Shown here piece by piece: positions 8,877 to 17,374 of a DNA stretch of 40,470 nucleotides (within the stretch, counting starts at the first letter, position 1; every line of letters begins with the position of its first letter). Under the pieces are notes generated by a model that was not told the DNA's origin, ran no database searches, and worked only from the letters and a program-made list of their open reading frames with translations. The position numbers and the translations under genes are program-made. This DNA is from Helicobacter sp. (lineage in GTDB: Bacteria; Campylobacterota; Campylobacteria; Campylobacterales; Helicobacteraceae), in assembly GCA_022511145.1 (NCBI GenBank), contig JAFLSC010000018.1:1-40470 (forward strand). The letters run 5' to 3'.

Positions 8877-10994
8877 ATGTTTACTATGTTTAAAAATTTA
8901 TCGATTGGAACGAAACTTGTTTTTTCAAGCATATTGCTCTTTTTGGTGGGGATTGTCACCTTGGCATCGATTATTAGCATTCGCGTTCAAACACAAATGG
9001 AAAAAGACATTGAATATTTACTTGAAGCAAGTGCCGCTCGGTATGCTAATTACGCTCAAATAGACTTTCAGGAGATTTTTGCCTTACTTAATTCAGCAAA
9101 AGGTTTTCTTGATGTTGAATTTGCCACTAGGGGACACGCGAACTTAGATGAGATTATTCGACAAACACAAATCATATTAGATTCTTCCACACTCGTTGAT
9201 TACGCTTTCTTGCACATTACTAACCCAACAGAAGCTCAAAGAACCTATAATCCTAATTTTATCGCACCTGATGGTAAATTTTTGGCGATTTTTGAGGATA
9301 TTAGTAGAGGAAAAATAGACATTATTAAAGCCGGTGATTTTGCCATAGATTGGTTCAAAAAAGGGGCAGCAATCAGTAATGCTATCGAGAGTGATAAACC
9401 ATCAGTGGGTGTGCCAAGAAATTATACAATGGGTGCAAAGCCTTTCTTTGGAATGGCAGTGGCTGCCCCTGTTCATAACCTAGATGGGAAAATCGTGGCT
9501 GTTGTGGGATTCAATCTTAATTTGGACAAGGTAATTGACCACTTACAAGACAAAAAGTTTGATTTGTATGAAGGGAATCTAAGAGTTCTTATAAATGGGA
9601 ACGGGATTGTTTATGTGCATCCGCATAAAGATGCTTTGGGAAAATCACTCTATGAGATTCTCCCAGCAGAAAGCTCTAACACGCTCAAACAATTCATTGC
9701 TAGTAAAAAAGGAGAGGGATTTTATGTGGGTTATAAGGGAAGCAATAACTTACCCGCTTTTATGTCAATCAAAAAGTTTAGTTTTGATAAATATGATGAA
9801 AATTCCGACCCCCTCTATATGATTACAACAGCACCCGAAGATGTAGTATTAGCAGATTTGAGTAGTTTAAAATGGACGATTGGTGCAGTTAGTGCTGTGA
9901 TTGCTTTATTAGCAGGTGTGGCAATATTCTTCTTAGTCAAAATACTTGTTACCTCAAGGTTTGGTCCGGTATCAAGGTATCTTGATAGCTTCTTTAAATA
10001 CATTAACCACGAAGTTGAGGCAGCTCCCAAAATAATAAAAGCTAAAGCAAATGATGAGTTTGGAAAAATGGTAGAGGGCATTAACCATAGTCTCCAAGTT
10101 ACTCAAAAAGGTGTTGATAGAGATAAACAAGCAGTTAGCGATGTCGTAGGAGCTGTTAAAAGCGTAGAGGCAGGGGATTTTACCGCAAGAATCAAAGCAG
10201 ACCCTCAAAATCCACAGCTTGTTGAACTCGAAAGAGTCCTTAACCACTTGCTAGAAACACTAGAGAGCAAAATAGGGACTAATTTGAATACCATTAACGA
10301 TGTGTTCCAACAATACAGACACCTTGACTTTAGAAATCAAGTCGAAAATGCTAAGGGTGGAGTAGAGAGAACTGCGAATGCCTTAGGTGAAGAAATCGTC
10401 AAAATGTTGAGAGAAAGTTCGCGTTTTGCTAATATCTTAGGTGAAGAGAGCGGTAAGCTTCAAACCGTTGTAAAATCTTTAACGACAAGTTCACATACAC
10501 AAGCCGCTTCTTTAGAGGAGACAGCTTCAGCCCTAGAGCAAATCACTTCTTCTATGCAAAATGTTTCCCAAAGAACCAATGATGTTATTACTCAAAGTGA
10601 GGATATTAAAAATGTTACCGGAATCATCGGCGATATTGCCGACCAAACTAACCTTTTAGCTTTGAATGCTGCTATTGAGGCTGCAAGAGCTGGAGAACAC
10701 GGGCGAGGATTTGCGGTTGTTGCCGATGAAGTGCGAAAACTTGCTGAACGAACTCAAAAATCTTTGAGCGAGATTGAAGCCAATACGAACTTGCTTGTTC
10801 AATCTATCAATGATATGTCTGAATCTATTAAAGAGCAAACCATAGGTATCACAAGGATTAATGATTCTGTGGCTCAAATCGACCAAAGCACAAGAAATAA
10901 TGTTGAAATAGCCAATGAATCTTCAGTAATTTCTGATTCTTTGAGCAATATCGCTAAAGATATTCTTGAAGATGTCCAAAAGAAAAAGTTTTAA
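8877..10994 (+). CDS. Methyl-accepting chemotaxis protein (transducer-like protein)
   Basis: This 705-residue chemoreceptor has a membrane helix near 13-33, a periplasmic ligand-binding region of about 290 residues that looks like a double-Cache domain, a second helix near 333-358, a HAMP-like region, and a signalling domain. The conserved hairpin tip [19 protein letters not shown] lies in residues 586-626, where CheA and CheW dock. The tail ends DVQKKKF, as in Campylobacter group-A Tlp receptors. The ligand cannot be predicted. Two starts are possible, ATG at 8877 and an in-frame ATG three codons later; the first is closest to the G-rich ribosome-binding site. A 12-G run immediately upstream suggests expression switching. 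An inverted repeat just after the stop may terminate transcription. Confidence 0.92.
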   Translation: MFTMFKNLSIGTKLVFSSILLFLVGIVTLASIISIRVQTQMEKDIEYLLEASAARYANYAQIDFQEIFALLNSAKGFLDVEFATRGHANLDEIIRQTQIILDSSTLVDYAFLHITNPTEAQRTYNPNFIAPDGKFLAIFEDISRGKIDIIKAGDFAIDWFKKGAAISNAIESDKPSVGVPRNYTMGAKPFFGMAVAAPVHNLDGKIVAVVGFNLNLDKVIDHLQDKKFDLYEGNLRVLINGNGIVYVHPHKDALGKSLYEILPAESSNTLKQFIASKKGEGFYVGYKGSNNLPAFMSIKKFSFDKYDENSDPLYMITTAPEDVVLADLSSLKWTIGAVSAVIALLAGVAIFFLVKILVTSRFGPVSRYLDSFFKYINHEVEAAPKIIKAKANDEFGKMVEGINHSLQVTQKGVDRDKQAVSDVVGAVKSVEAGDFTARIKADPQNPQLVELERVLNHLLETLESKIGTNLNTINDVFQQYRHLDFRNQVENAKGGVERTANALGEEIVKMLRESSRFANILGEESGKLQTVVKSLTTSSHTQAASLEETASALEQITSSMQNVSQRTNDVITQSEDIKNVTGIIGDIADQTNLLALNAAIEAARAGEHGRGFAVVADEVRKLAERTQKSLSEIEANTNLLVQSINDMSESIKEQTIGITRINDSVAQIDQSTRNNVEIANESSVISDSLSNIAKDILEDVQKKKF

Positions 10995-11017
10995 AGCCTA
11001 AGGCTTTAGAGCTTTTA
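10992..11017 (+). terminator. Putative terminator after the chemoreceptor gene
   Basis: A seven-base-pair hairpin (TAAAGCC, loop TAA, GGCTTTA) begins at the stop codon and is followed by GAGCTTTT. The U-run is short, so this is only a moderate intrinsic terminator. Confidence 0.5.
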
Positions 11018-11080
11018 CCCTACCTCTCACAGATTAATATCAAGTAAAACTTACCTTAAAAATAAATTTGCTAAATTTAC

Positions 11081-11227
11081 CATTGCGATTTTTTTCTGTC
11101 ATTGCGAGCTTCCTTTGTCATTGTGAGGCTCTCCCCTCCATCATTGCAAACGAAGTAAAGCAATCTTTTCTTAGATTACTTTGCAGAGATTGCCACGAAA
11201 AATCTAACGATTTTTCTCGCAATGATG
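11081..11227. repeat. Dispersed CATTGCGA-type palindromic repeat (copy 1)
   Basis: The gap between the convergent chemoreceptor and flhB genes contains several CATTGCGA-like units at its left (11081-11140). A fuller element follows: CATTGCAAACGAAGTAAAGC at 11142, AATCT, then AGATTGCCACG from 11187 and CTCGCAATGA ending near 11225. Its two ends are inverted repeats of each other, and similar copies recur across this window. Confidence 0.75.
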
Positions 11228-11267
11228 AATAAACAAAAGATTGTCCTAAGCCTTTTGTGTGATGAAT

Positions 11268-12338
11268 TTAAAATACTTTTTTCTTTTTAGCATCATTGAT
11301 TTGTTGAACTTTAACAAGCACTTCCACCATCGCTTCATAGAGAGAATAGGGAATTTCTTGGTCTAAATCCACATCTTTATACAAAGCTCTTGCCAAAGGT
11401 GGATTCTCAATAATAGGAATATCGTATTCTAAAGCCTTTTCTTTGATTTTTTGGGCGAGTAAATCCACTCCTTTAGCAAGGACTCTAGGGGCTCTCTCTA
11501 ACTTAGGATTGAAGCGGACAGCCACAGCATAATGCGTAGGGTTGGTAATAACCGTGTCAGCTTCAGAGATTTTTGACATCATACGTTTTCTTGAGGCTTG
11601 AAACATCAAAGAGCGGATTTTTCCCTTAATCTCGGGATTCCCCTCCATATTTTTAAATTCATCTTTCACTTCTTGTTTGCTCATACGCAAAGATTTGTAG
11701 TATTGGTAACGTTTGATGAGAAAATCTGTAACCGACATTACCAAAAAGAAAGTCAGCAAAATCCCTATCAAAATCAGAGCTTTGTCTCTAAACCAAAGCA
11801 TTTGGTCGCCTAATGCAAAGAGTGCCACCGTGGTGAGTTCTTTCATAAAAAGCAAAAAAACAAAAAAAGCAATCACAAAAGCCATCAGCACTTTAAAAGT
11901 AATCAAAAAGCCATCAAGGAGTTTTTTAAGGGAGATGAGATTTTTAAACCCCGTGATAAAGTTAAGCTTTTCAAATTTGGGTTGGATTGCTTTAGTGGTA
12001 AGCAAAAATCCACTTTGAGAGACATTAGCAATAACGCCCATAATTACTAAGGAGAGGAAAACAGGAGCAAGGAGTTTAAGGACTTCAAAAACCAAAGAAA
12101 GAGCGATAGAAAATACGCCATTTGCCGTTAAATCCTGCGTAAAAAGCGACCAAATTTGATGAAATATCGAACTAATGCCATTCACCCAAAAATTAAAGCA
12201 AATAAAAATCAAACTTAGTCCCGTAACTAAGCCTAAAAAAGCATTAACATCAGGACTTTTGAGGACATTGCCTTCTTCCCTTGCTTTTTCAATCTTGCGG
12301 GGGGTTGCCTCTTCAGTCTTTTCTTGTTCATCTGCCAT
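11268..12338 (-). CDS. flhB: Flagellar type III export protein FlhB
   Basis: FlhB is the export-gate component that switches substrate class from rod/hook to filament. The 356-residue protein starts MADEQEKTEEATPRKIEKAREEG, as in the family. It has four membrane helices in residues 30-215 and a cytoplasmic domain with the self-cleaving NPTH motif (N266-P267-T268-H269) inside VITNPTHYAVAVRF. All key residues are present. Its ATG shares one base with the mobA stop (TAATG), so translation is coupled to mobA. The mobA-flhB pairing next to moaA is the same as in H. pylori. Confidence 0.97.
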   Translation of the reverse strand: MADEQEKTEEATPRKIEKAREEGNVLKSPDVNAFLGLVTGLSLIFICFNFWVNGISSIFHQIWSLFTQDLTANGVFSIALSLVFEVLKLLAPVFLSLVIMGVIANVSQSGFLLTTKAIQPKFEKLNFITGFKNLISLKKLLDGFLITFKVLMAFVIAFFVFLLFMKELTTVALFALGDQMLWFRDKALILIGILLTFFLVMSVTDFLIKRYQYYKSLRMSKQEVKDEFKNMEGNPEIKGKIRSLMFQASRKRMMSKISEADTVITNPTHYAVAVRFNPKLERAPRVLAKGVDLLAQKIKEKALEYDIPIIENPPLARALYKDVDLDQEIPYSLYEAMVEVLVKVQQINDAKKKKVF

Positions 12339-12880
12339 TAAAGCTCCTTAAGTATCTCTTGGTAATCTTGCGGTGTGTTGAGATTGCGGGTTTGCTCCTC
12401 TGGGATTGCTATGAAATCAGTAGGGATTAGATTTAGCAAACGCATAAGTTTGTAGTCATTTTGGGAAATTTGCTGATTGATTTTATCTAAAGTTTCATAA
12501 GCGTAAATACCAATTAAGGGGTGAATTTTGGTGTTTTTAGCAAAAGTGCTTTTGTGGGATTTTTGATAAGCATTAATGAGAGCTTCAAGGGAATCATAAG
12601 CTAAAAAAGGCGTATCAATAGCAAGGATAAAAGTGTCTTTTTTGCGGGTTTCCAAGGTGCTTTTTAAGCCAAAAATAGGAGCAAAAAGTTCTTTAGTGCA
12701 ATCTAAAATCGTTTCAAAAGATTCTATGGGTTTTTTAGCACAAAAGAAGACTTTATCAAAAAAGTAAGAAAGCTTGTTGTATTGATATTGAGCTAAGGTT
12801 TGATTAGCAAATCTCAAAGATTCTTTTGGTGTCCCCATTCTTGAGCTTTTACCGCCGCATAAAATAACGCAATCTATCAA
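12338..12880 (-). CDS. mobA: Molybdenum cofactor guanylyltransferase MobA
   Basis: MobA transfers GMP from GTP to molybdopterin to make the guanine-dinucleotide cofactor used by DMSO-reductase-type enzymes. The N-terminal nucleotide-binding loop is visible as ILCGGKSSRMGTPK (residues 6-19), with a later DTPF motif for metal binding near residue 95. At 180 residues it is near the normal size. The start is TTG at 12878-12880, with GGAGGAG four bases upstream. It overlaps flhB by one base and diverges from moaA. Confidence 0.9.
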   Translation of the reverse strand: MIDCVILCGGKSSRMGTPKESLRFANQTLAQYQYNKLSYFFDKVFFCAKKPIESFETILDCTKELFAPIFGLKSTLETRKKDTFILAIDTPFLAYDSLEALINAYQKSHKSTFAKNTKIHPLIGIYAYETLDKINQQISQNDYKLMRLLNLIPTDFIAIPEEQTRNLNTPQDYQEILKEL

Positions 12881-13000
12881 ATCTCCTCCAAGTTTTTTTC
12901 CAAAATCTCTTTTTATTGAGTTAAATTATATCTTTTTTTTTATGCTTTTGGTATGATTGCAAAAATTTTTAGGAGTTTAGATTAATTTTTAGGAGCTAGA

Positions 13001-13972
13001 TTGCTAGTTGATAGTTTTGGTCGTAAGATTGATTATATCCGCATTAGTGTTACCGAGCGGTGCAATTTCCGCTGCCTTTATTGTATGCCTCATATCCCTA
13101 TGGATTTAGGTAAAGAAGAAGATGATGTTCCTTTGGAGAGTATTTTAAATTTTATCAAAGTTGCCTTAGATGAGGGTGTGAAAAAGATTCGTATTACAGG
13201 GGGTGAACCGCTTTTACGCAAAGGAATTGTGGAGTTTATCGCACAAATTTATGCGTATAGCCCCAAAATCGATATTGCCCTAACGACTAATGCGTATTTG
13301 CTCGCTCCACTTGCTGTGCCTCTAAGAGAAGCGGGATTGAGACGCATTAATATTTCTTTGGATTCTTTAAATAAAGAAAAAATCAAATGTATCGCTCAAC
13401 GCGATGGCTTAGATAAAATCTTAGAGGGGATTAGAGCAGCAAAATCAGCAGGATTTACCCTTAAGCTTAATATGGTGCCACTTAGGGGAGTCAATGAGGA
13501 AGATATTTTAGAGGTTTTAGAATACGCAATGGAGCTTGATGTGGGAGTGCGTTTTATTGAATTTATGGAAAATATTTATGCTAAAGAAAACACAAAAGGA
13601 TTGAAAGCTAAGGAGATTTTAGAGCAAATCCAAAAGAAATATAGTTTTGAAGTCTTAGATAAAGATTTTTTTGGTCCTGCGACACTTTATAGGATTACAC
13701 AAAAAGATAAATCCCCTTATATTTTTGGGATTATTGCCCCTCATAATGATGATTTTTGCAAAAGTTGCAATCGAGTGCGGCTTAATAGCGAGGGGAAGCT
13801 GATTCCTTGTTTGTATTACGAAAATGCAGTGGATATTAAAGAAGCAATGCTTAGAGGCGATACAGAGGAGATTTTGAGAAATTTAAAATTATGCGTTGAA
13901 AATAAGCCTGAAAAAAATGATTGGAATCAAAACCAAACTTCCACCCGTGCTTTTTATAAAACCGGTGGGTAA
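13001..13972 (+). CDS. moaA: GTP 3',8-cyclase MoaA (radical SAM)
   Basis: MoaA catalyses the first step of molybdenum cofactor synthesis, converting GTP to 3',8-cyclo-GTP. The radical SAM cluster motif is C21-x3-C25-x2-C28 in RCNFRCLYC, and the C-terminal cluster cysteines appear in CKSCNRVR and the later LIPC. The GGEPLL motif near residue 67 binds SAM. The 323-residue product begins MLVDSFGRKIDY, matching MoaA orthologues from the first residue. This supports the TTG start at 13001, which has AGGAG five bases upstream. It diverges from mobA across about 120 bases. Confidence 0.96.
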   Translation: MLVDSFGRKIDYIRISVTERCNFRCLYCMPHIPMDLGKEEDDVPLESILNFIKVALDEGVKKIRITGGEPLLRKGIVEFIAQIYAYSPKIDIALTTNAYLLAPLAVPLREAGLRRINISLDSLNKEKIKCIAQRDGLDKILEGIRAAKSAGFTLKLNMVPLRGVNEEDILEVLEYAMELDVGVRFIEFMENIYAKENTKGLKAKEILEQIQKKYSFEVLDKDFFGPATLYRITQKDKSPYIFGIIAPHNDDFCKSCNRVRLNSEGKLIPCLYYENAVDIKEAMLRGDTEEILRNLKLCVENKPEKNDWNQNQTSTRAFYKTGG

Positions 13973-13984
13973 TAAATAATTATT

Positions 13985-13999
13985 AAATAATAATTATTC
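13985..13999 (+). promoter_or_regulatory. Fur-like box 1 upstream of napA
   Basis: AAATAATAATTATTC matches the H. pylori holo-Fur 7-1-7 consensus TAATAATnATTATTA at 12 of 14 positions. It lies in the 117-base gap between moaA and napA, about 65-80 bases before the likely napA transcription start. The AT-rich context lowers specificity. Confidence 0.5.
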
Positions 14000-14004
14000 A
14001 AAAT

Positions 14005-14019
14005 TAATAAAAATTATTA
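14005..14019 (+). promoter_or_regulatory. Fur-like box 2 upstream of napA
   Basis: TAATAAAAATTATTA matches TAATAATnATTATTA at 13 of 14 positions. It lies 20 bases (two helical turns) from box 1 and just upstream of the expected -35 region. Paired sites with this phasing suggest cooperative binding. Confidence 0.55.
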
Positions 14020-14051
14020 TTAGTTTTAATTGTTTTTTGCTATAAAAATGC

Positions 14052-14057
14052 TATAAT
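14052..14057 (+). promoter_or_regulatory. -10 element of the napA promoter
   Basis: TATAAT preceded by TGC (TGCTATAAT) is a strong extended-type -10. The predicted start is near 14064, giving a 26-base leader that contains AAAGGAGAA. Confidence 0.65.
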
Positions 14058-14089
14058 CTTACCCATAAATAAATTTTAAAGGAGAACCT

Positions 14090-14530
14090 ATGAGCAGTAA
14101 AGTTGTTCAGTCATTAAAACAAATTGAAGCAGATTGTGCGGTTTTTTTCATTAAATTACACAATTATCATTGGAATGTAAAAGGAATGGATTTTCACCCT
14201 GTTCACGCAGCTTTAGAGGAAATGTATGATGATATTGCTGATTTGATGGACGATGTAGCCGAGAGAGTTTTACAAATCGGCGATAAACCTTATGTAACAC
14301 TCAAAGATATGTTAGCTGCAAGCAAAATCAAAGAAGAAAGCAAAACAAGTTTTGATTCTAAAACTATCGCTAAGGCGGTTTTGACTGATTATGAATATCT
14401 TCTTAAATCTTTTAAATCCCTTTCAGACACTGCAGATGAGGCTAACGATAAAGGCACAGTAGCACTTGCTGATGAAAAAATCGCAACTTTTGAAAAAGCA
14501 ATTTGGATGCTCAAAGCCCAACTTGCTTAA
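14090..14530 (+). CDS. napA: Dps-family ferritin-like protein NapA (neutrophil-activating protein)
   Basis: This 146-residue mini-ferritin should form a 12-subunit shell that oxidises and stores iron and protects DNA under oxidative stress. The ferroxidase-site ligands of the family are visible in HNYHWNVKGMDFHPVH (residues 24-39) and in the following EEMYDDIADLMDDVAER. Length is normal. The start at ATG 14090 follows AAAGGAGAACCT. Two Fur-like boxes and a strong -10 precede it, suggesting iron- or peroxide-responsive control. A C/G-rich hairpin follows the stop. Confidence 0.95.
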   Translation: MSSKVVQSLKQIEADCAVFFIKLHNYHWNVKGMDFHPVHAALEEMYDDIADLMDDVAERVLQIGDKPYVTLKDMLAASKIKEESKTSFDSKTIAKAVLTDYEYLLKSFKSLSDTADEANDKGTVALADEKIATFEKAIWMLKAQLA

Positions 14531-14531
14531 T

Positions 14532-14552
14532 CTCCCTCATCTCGAGGGGGAG
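14532..14552 (+). terminator. Hairpin after napA
   Basis: CTCCCTC pairs with GGGGGAG (one G-U pair) around a seven-base loop, starting one base past the napA stop. There is no strong U-run, so its efficiency as an intrinsic terminator is uncertain. Confidence 0.45.
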
Positions 14553-14590
14553 TCTCATTGTGTTTATTCTGTTATGCGGGACGCTTTCTT

Positions 14591-14681
14591 GTCATTGCGA
14601 GGAATGTTAATTCCCAAGCAATCTTATTTGCGTAGTGTCAATTTTATAGATTGCTATGAGGCGAAAACCTCTTGCAATGAC
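14591..14681. repeat. Dispersed CATTGCGA-type palindromic repeat (copy 2)
   Basis: It begins GTCATTGCGAGG and ends CTTGCAATGAC, with AAGCAATCT and AGATTGC inside. The interior, including a TGTCAATTTTATAGATTGC stretch, closely matches copy 3, so the whole unit and not just the ends is conserved. It fills the gap between napA and tRNA-Glu, in which I see no gene. Confidence 0.8.
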
Positions 14682-14828
14682 AAATAAACAAAATACCCCA
14701 AAGCCCCTTGTAATCAAGCTTATACACAAAACAGCCCCACCTTGAAATTGCAAATCCGTTTCCTGTAAAAATTTGTTTTTAGCAAGTAAATTAAGATTCT
14801 TTGGGTAAGAATATGTTAAAATTCCTCT

Positions 14829-14904
14829 GACCCTTTCATCTAGTGGCCAAGGATAATGCTCTTTCACAGCATAAACGGAAGTTCGAATCTTTCAAGGGTC
14901 GCCA
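14829..14904 (+). tRNA. tRNA-Glu (anticodon UUC)
   Basis: The 76-base sequence folds as a cloverleaf: acceptor GACCCTT with AAGGGTC, anticodon stem ATGCT/AGCAT enclosing CTTTCAC (anticodon TTC), and T-arm GGAAG-TTCGAAT-CTTTC. CCA is encoded at 14902-14904. A broken accessory gene lies immediately downstream, which fits tRNA loci being insertion-prone, but I see no integrase or att duplication. Confidence 0.95.
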
Positions 14905-15059
14905 AATCTTTTTTAGAATTGTTTTGCGTTTAATACAATGCAGAACTTTGATAGGCTAATACCCTAATATTGTGCTAAAAAGGTATTGTGTAAGAAATGC
15001 ACTATTGTGGTATTCTCTATACACTTAAATTCAAATTTAATAAATAAAAGGATAAAAAT

Positions 15060-15642
15060 ATGGGTAAAAATTTGACAAGTGAAGTAAAAAAGCATTAGAA
15101 ATCTATAACAAAGATAAAAAATACGAGCATTACAGAGAGGAGGAAAAACTCATTGCCGAGCTTTTTAAAACACACAAAGAAAACACTGATGAAAATTCGT
15201 GCTTTCAAAAGTCTGTGTTTTAGATAGCCTATACAGCACAAATTTAAGAATGGACGAGGGTAGAATTTATGAAATGACAAAACACATTCTTAAACTTAAC
15301 ATCGACAAAGATTTGCAAAATAAAAGCTTAGAACTTATCTCTAAAATCGCTGATTTTACTAACCAAAAAGGGGAGAGAAAAGTTCTTTATTCTTTTGCGA
15401 CAAAATACTGCTTTTTTCACAATCCAAGTTTTTATATCATCTATGATAGTTTTGTGGAAAAAAAGCTCAAAAGTTTAAATAATAAAGACAAATTTTACGA
15501 CTTCGCTCAAAAAGACATCAAAGACTACGCCAAATTTATGGCTATTTTTAAAAGCTTTTATGGCTTAGAAGCTTTTAGCAATAGAGAGCTTGACCACTTT
15601 TTGTGGATAAGTGGCAAAGAACTCAATAAGCAAAAAGCTTAA
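15060..15642 (+). pseudogene. Broken gene for an uncharacterised protein of about 195 residues
   Basis: Three consecutive frames join into one protein. The first begins at ATG 15060 (after AAAGGAT) with MGKNLTSEVKK. The second runs ALEIYNKDKKYEHYREEEKL from 15092 to about 15195. The third runs from about 15196 to 15642 and contains SFATKYCFFHNPSFYIIYDS and ends FLWISGKELNKQKA. Adding one A to the A6 run at 15086-15091 and one A to the A4 run near 15192-15195 restores the whole frame. I do not recognise a named family; the pattern is helical and cytoplasmic. It may be translated only from an internal GTG at 15199 (147 residues), for which I see no good ribosome-binding sequence. Sequencing error in the A-runs is the alternative. 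Confidence 0.7.
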
Positions 15643-15663
15643 ACTTACTTTAAAGGAGAAAAA

Positions 15664-16180
15664 ATGAAAACAATAATGCGGTGCTTAGTGCTAACTTTGG
15701 CTTTGGCAGTTGGAGCTTTTGCTGAATATAGAATGGTAGAAATTCCAAATTTGGATAAATTTCAATCAAGTAGGTATAAAATCATAACCGATCAAGTCGT
15801 CGGAAATAATTACAAGGTTGTTATGGATACTCAAGTGGATGAATATGAAGATCTTTTGCTTGCAATTCAATGTCCTAATAATGGAATATGGATTTGGTGA
15901 AGAAATACTCTTTTCTAAAGCAAAATATCCTCGGATTGTTGGTAGAAATGTGAAAAGATTTTGTACTAAAAAAATAGAAGATAGGGCTGAAGCTGGTAAT
16001 ATGACCGAAGCAGATAAAGAATTTATACGAAATGAGGTAAAATACCGGGTTGGAGAAGGAGAAACAGCAACAATAGGTTGTCATCAAGTGTCCTACGACC
16101 CTGTAATAAGAGGTTATTTCGATACAATAAAAAACTATTGTTTAGAAGAAGAAATTAAGAATATGGGATTAAAGGATTAA
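15664..16180 (+). pseudogene. Frameshifted gene for a small secreted protein
   Basis: The first part (15664-15900) starts with a clear signal peptide, MKTIMRCLVLTLALAVGAFA, probably cleaved after AFA, and continues to QCPN before running into a stop at 15898. The second part is read one base later, from about 15881 (MEYGFGEEILFSKAKYPR), and ends IKNMGLKD at 16180. Removing one A in AATAATGG near 15879 joins them into a periplasmic protein of about 172 residues with several cysteines. A strong ribosome-binding site (AAAGGAG) precedes the ATG, 21 bases after the preceding broken gene, so the two once formed an operon. I do not recognise the family. Confidence 0.65.
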
Positions 16181-16225
16181 ATATTTATTAACTAGGTGGG
16201 CTAACCCCACCCATTGTTATTTTTT

Positions 16226-16344
16226 GTCATCGCAGGGTTTTGTCAAAGCAATCTTATCTGTAAATGTCAAATTTATAGATTGCCACAAGGCTGAAAGCCT
16301 CTCGCAATGACAAAGCAAAATGCAAGGTTTTATTGAAGCAATCT
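16226..16344. repeat. Dispersed CATTGCGA-type palindromic repeat (copy 3)
   Basis: The element runs from GTCATCGCAGG to CTCGCAATGAC (16226-16311). A half-copy (GCAAGG...GAAGCAATCT) follows directly, up to the lipoprotein gene. Its interior matches copy 2 closely. Confidence 0.8.
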
Positions 16345-16348
16345 AGGA

Positions 16349-16744
16349 TTACTTCAAATCAACAAACCATTTCCCCTCTTGTTTGTGGAGATACACATTA
16401 TTTGTTTTTGTGCTTTTGTCTTTAAAGGTTGTCGTTAATTCCACCTTAGCACTATCTTTTTCTATTTCTTTATTTGTGATAGCGATTTCTTTCACGCCAC
16501 CCTTAGCGTCTGCTTGTTCTTTCTCGTGTGCTACACCTGCTGCTATTTTTCCTTCTACAAATTCCTTTGCTCCGGGCTCTTCTTTACCCTCTTTATTTTT
16601 AAGGTAAATGTATTTGGTGATACCTTTATCGCCCTTATACATTCCTTTGGTAAAATCTAAGGCTATATCTTCAGGACCAGATGAACCGCACGCAGTCAAA
16701 AAAACACCTAAAACAAAAGCTAAAAACCAAGATTTGAGTTTCAT
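16349..16744 (-). CDS. DUF4878-type lipoprotein
   Basis: The 131-residue product has a lipoprotein signal ending in the lipobox LTAC (modified Cys at 19). A compact domain with SGPEDIALDFTKGMYKGD, typical of DUF4878 lipoproteins, follows and ends GKWFVDLK. It should be anchored to the outer or inner membrane facing the periplasm; the fold resembles NTF2-like domains. No function is established to my knowledge. ATG 16744 follows AGGAGACAAATA. It is monocistronic and intact, in contrast to its neighbours on both sides. Confidence 0.85.
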   Translation of the reverse strand: MKLKSWFLAFVLGVFLTACGSSGPEDIALDFTKGMYKGDKGITKYIYLKNKEGKEEPGAKEFVEGKIAAGVAHEKEQADAKGGVKEIAITNKEIEKDSAKVELTTTFKDKSTKTNNVYLHKQEGKWFVDLK

Positions 16745-16934
16745 TATTTGTCTCCTAAAATAAAATGCGTGAAATTGTAGAGCTATTAAGCTTTAAGTAT
16801 TATTAAATCTATAAGTTATATTTAAAAATATTTTAGGATTTTGGAGAGTTTCTTGCTTTGATTTTATGAATTTAGATTTATTGACTAAAGAAAATTTTAA
16901 TTTTTGCTCTACCCTCTTTATTTTTAAAAAATCC

Positions 16935-17184
16935 CTAATGAGATTCTATAATGGCTTTATTGTCTAAGATTTTTTTTACCTTAACCTTATCGCCCTCTTT
17001 GAATGAATGCTTTGTATTCTCATACGCCCACAAAGTGCCTTTAAAATACACCATACCCTCGCGTATTTCGCCTTCGCCTCCTTCACAAAGTTTGTCTTCA
17101 TACGCTTGAGTGGGAAATGATTTTCACCCCCATAAACAGCACTGCTACGCAAAGTATCAGCACCACTAATGCGAAAATTAACAT
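16935..17184 (-). pseudogene. Frameshifted short NfeD-like membrane protein
   Basis: From ATG 17184 (after AAGGAGTAAAA) the frame encodes one membrane helix, MLIFALVVLILCVAVLFMGV, then hits a stop near 17100. One base removed from the T4 run at 17121-17124 (A4 on the coding strand) restores a product of about 82 residues continuing KSFPTQAYEDKLCEGGEGE. It ends with the OB-fold pattern of NfeD proteins, GMVYFKGTLWAYE then FKEGDKVKVKKI, and stops at 16935. NfeD proteins normally partner with SPFH/stomatin proteins; none is next to it here. Either recent inactivation or a homopolymer sequencing error fits. Confidence 0.65.
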
Positions 17185-17374
17185 TTTTACTCCTTAAATC
17201 CTATGTTAAATTTTTTAATTTGCTTAAAGCTTAAATTATCGTGCGATTATAGCAGATAGATTTTAAAAGTTTTTAAAAAATTGAAATTATTCCCACTGAA
17301 AGATACAAACTTGCCCTATATTTTAATGTTTTAGGTAAGGATTTGGGTTTTATTTAGGATTAAAAGAGGCTAAA
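17185..17374. other. AT-rich gap between the NfeD-like relic and tRNA-Phe
   Basis: I see no gene or repeat copy here. Confidence 0.4.
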
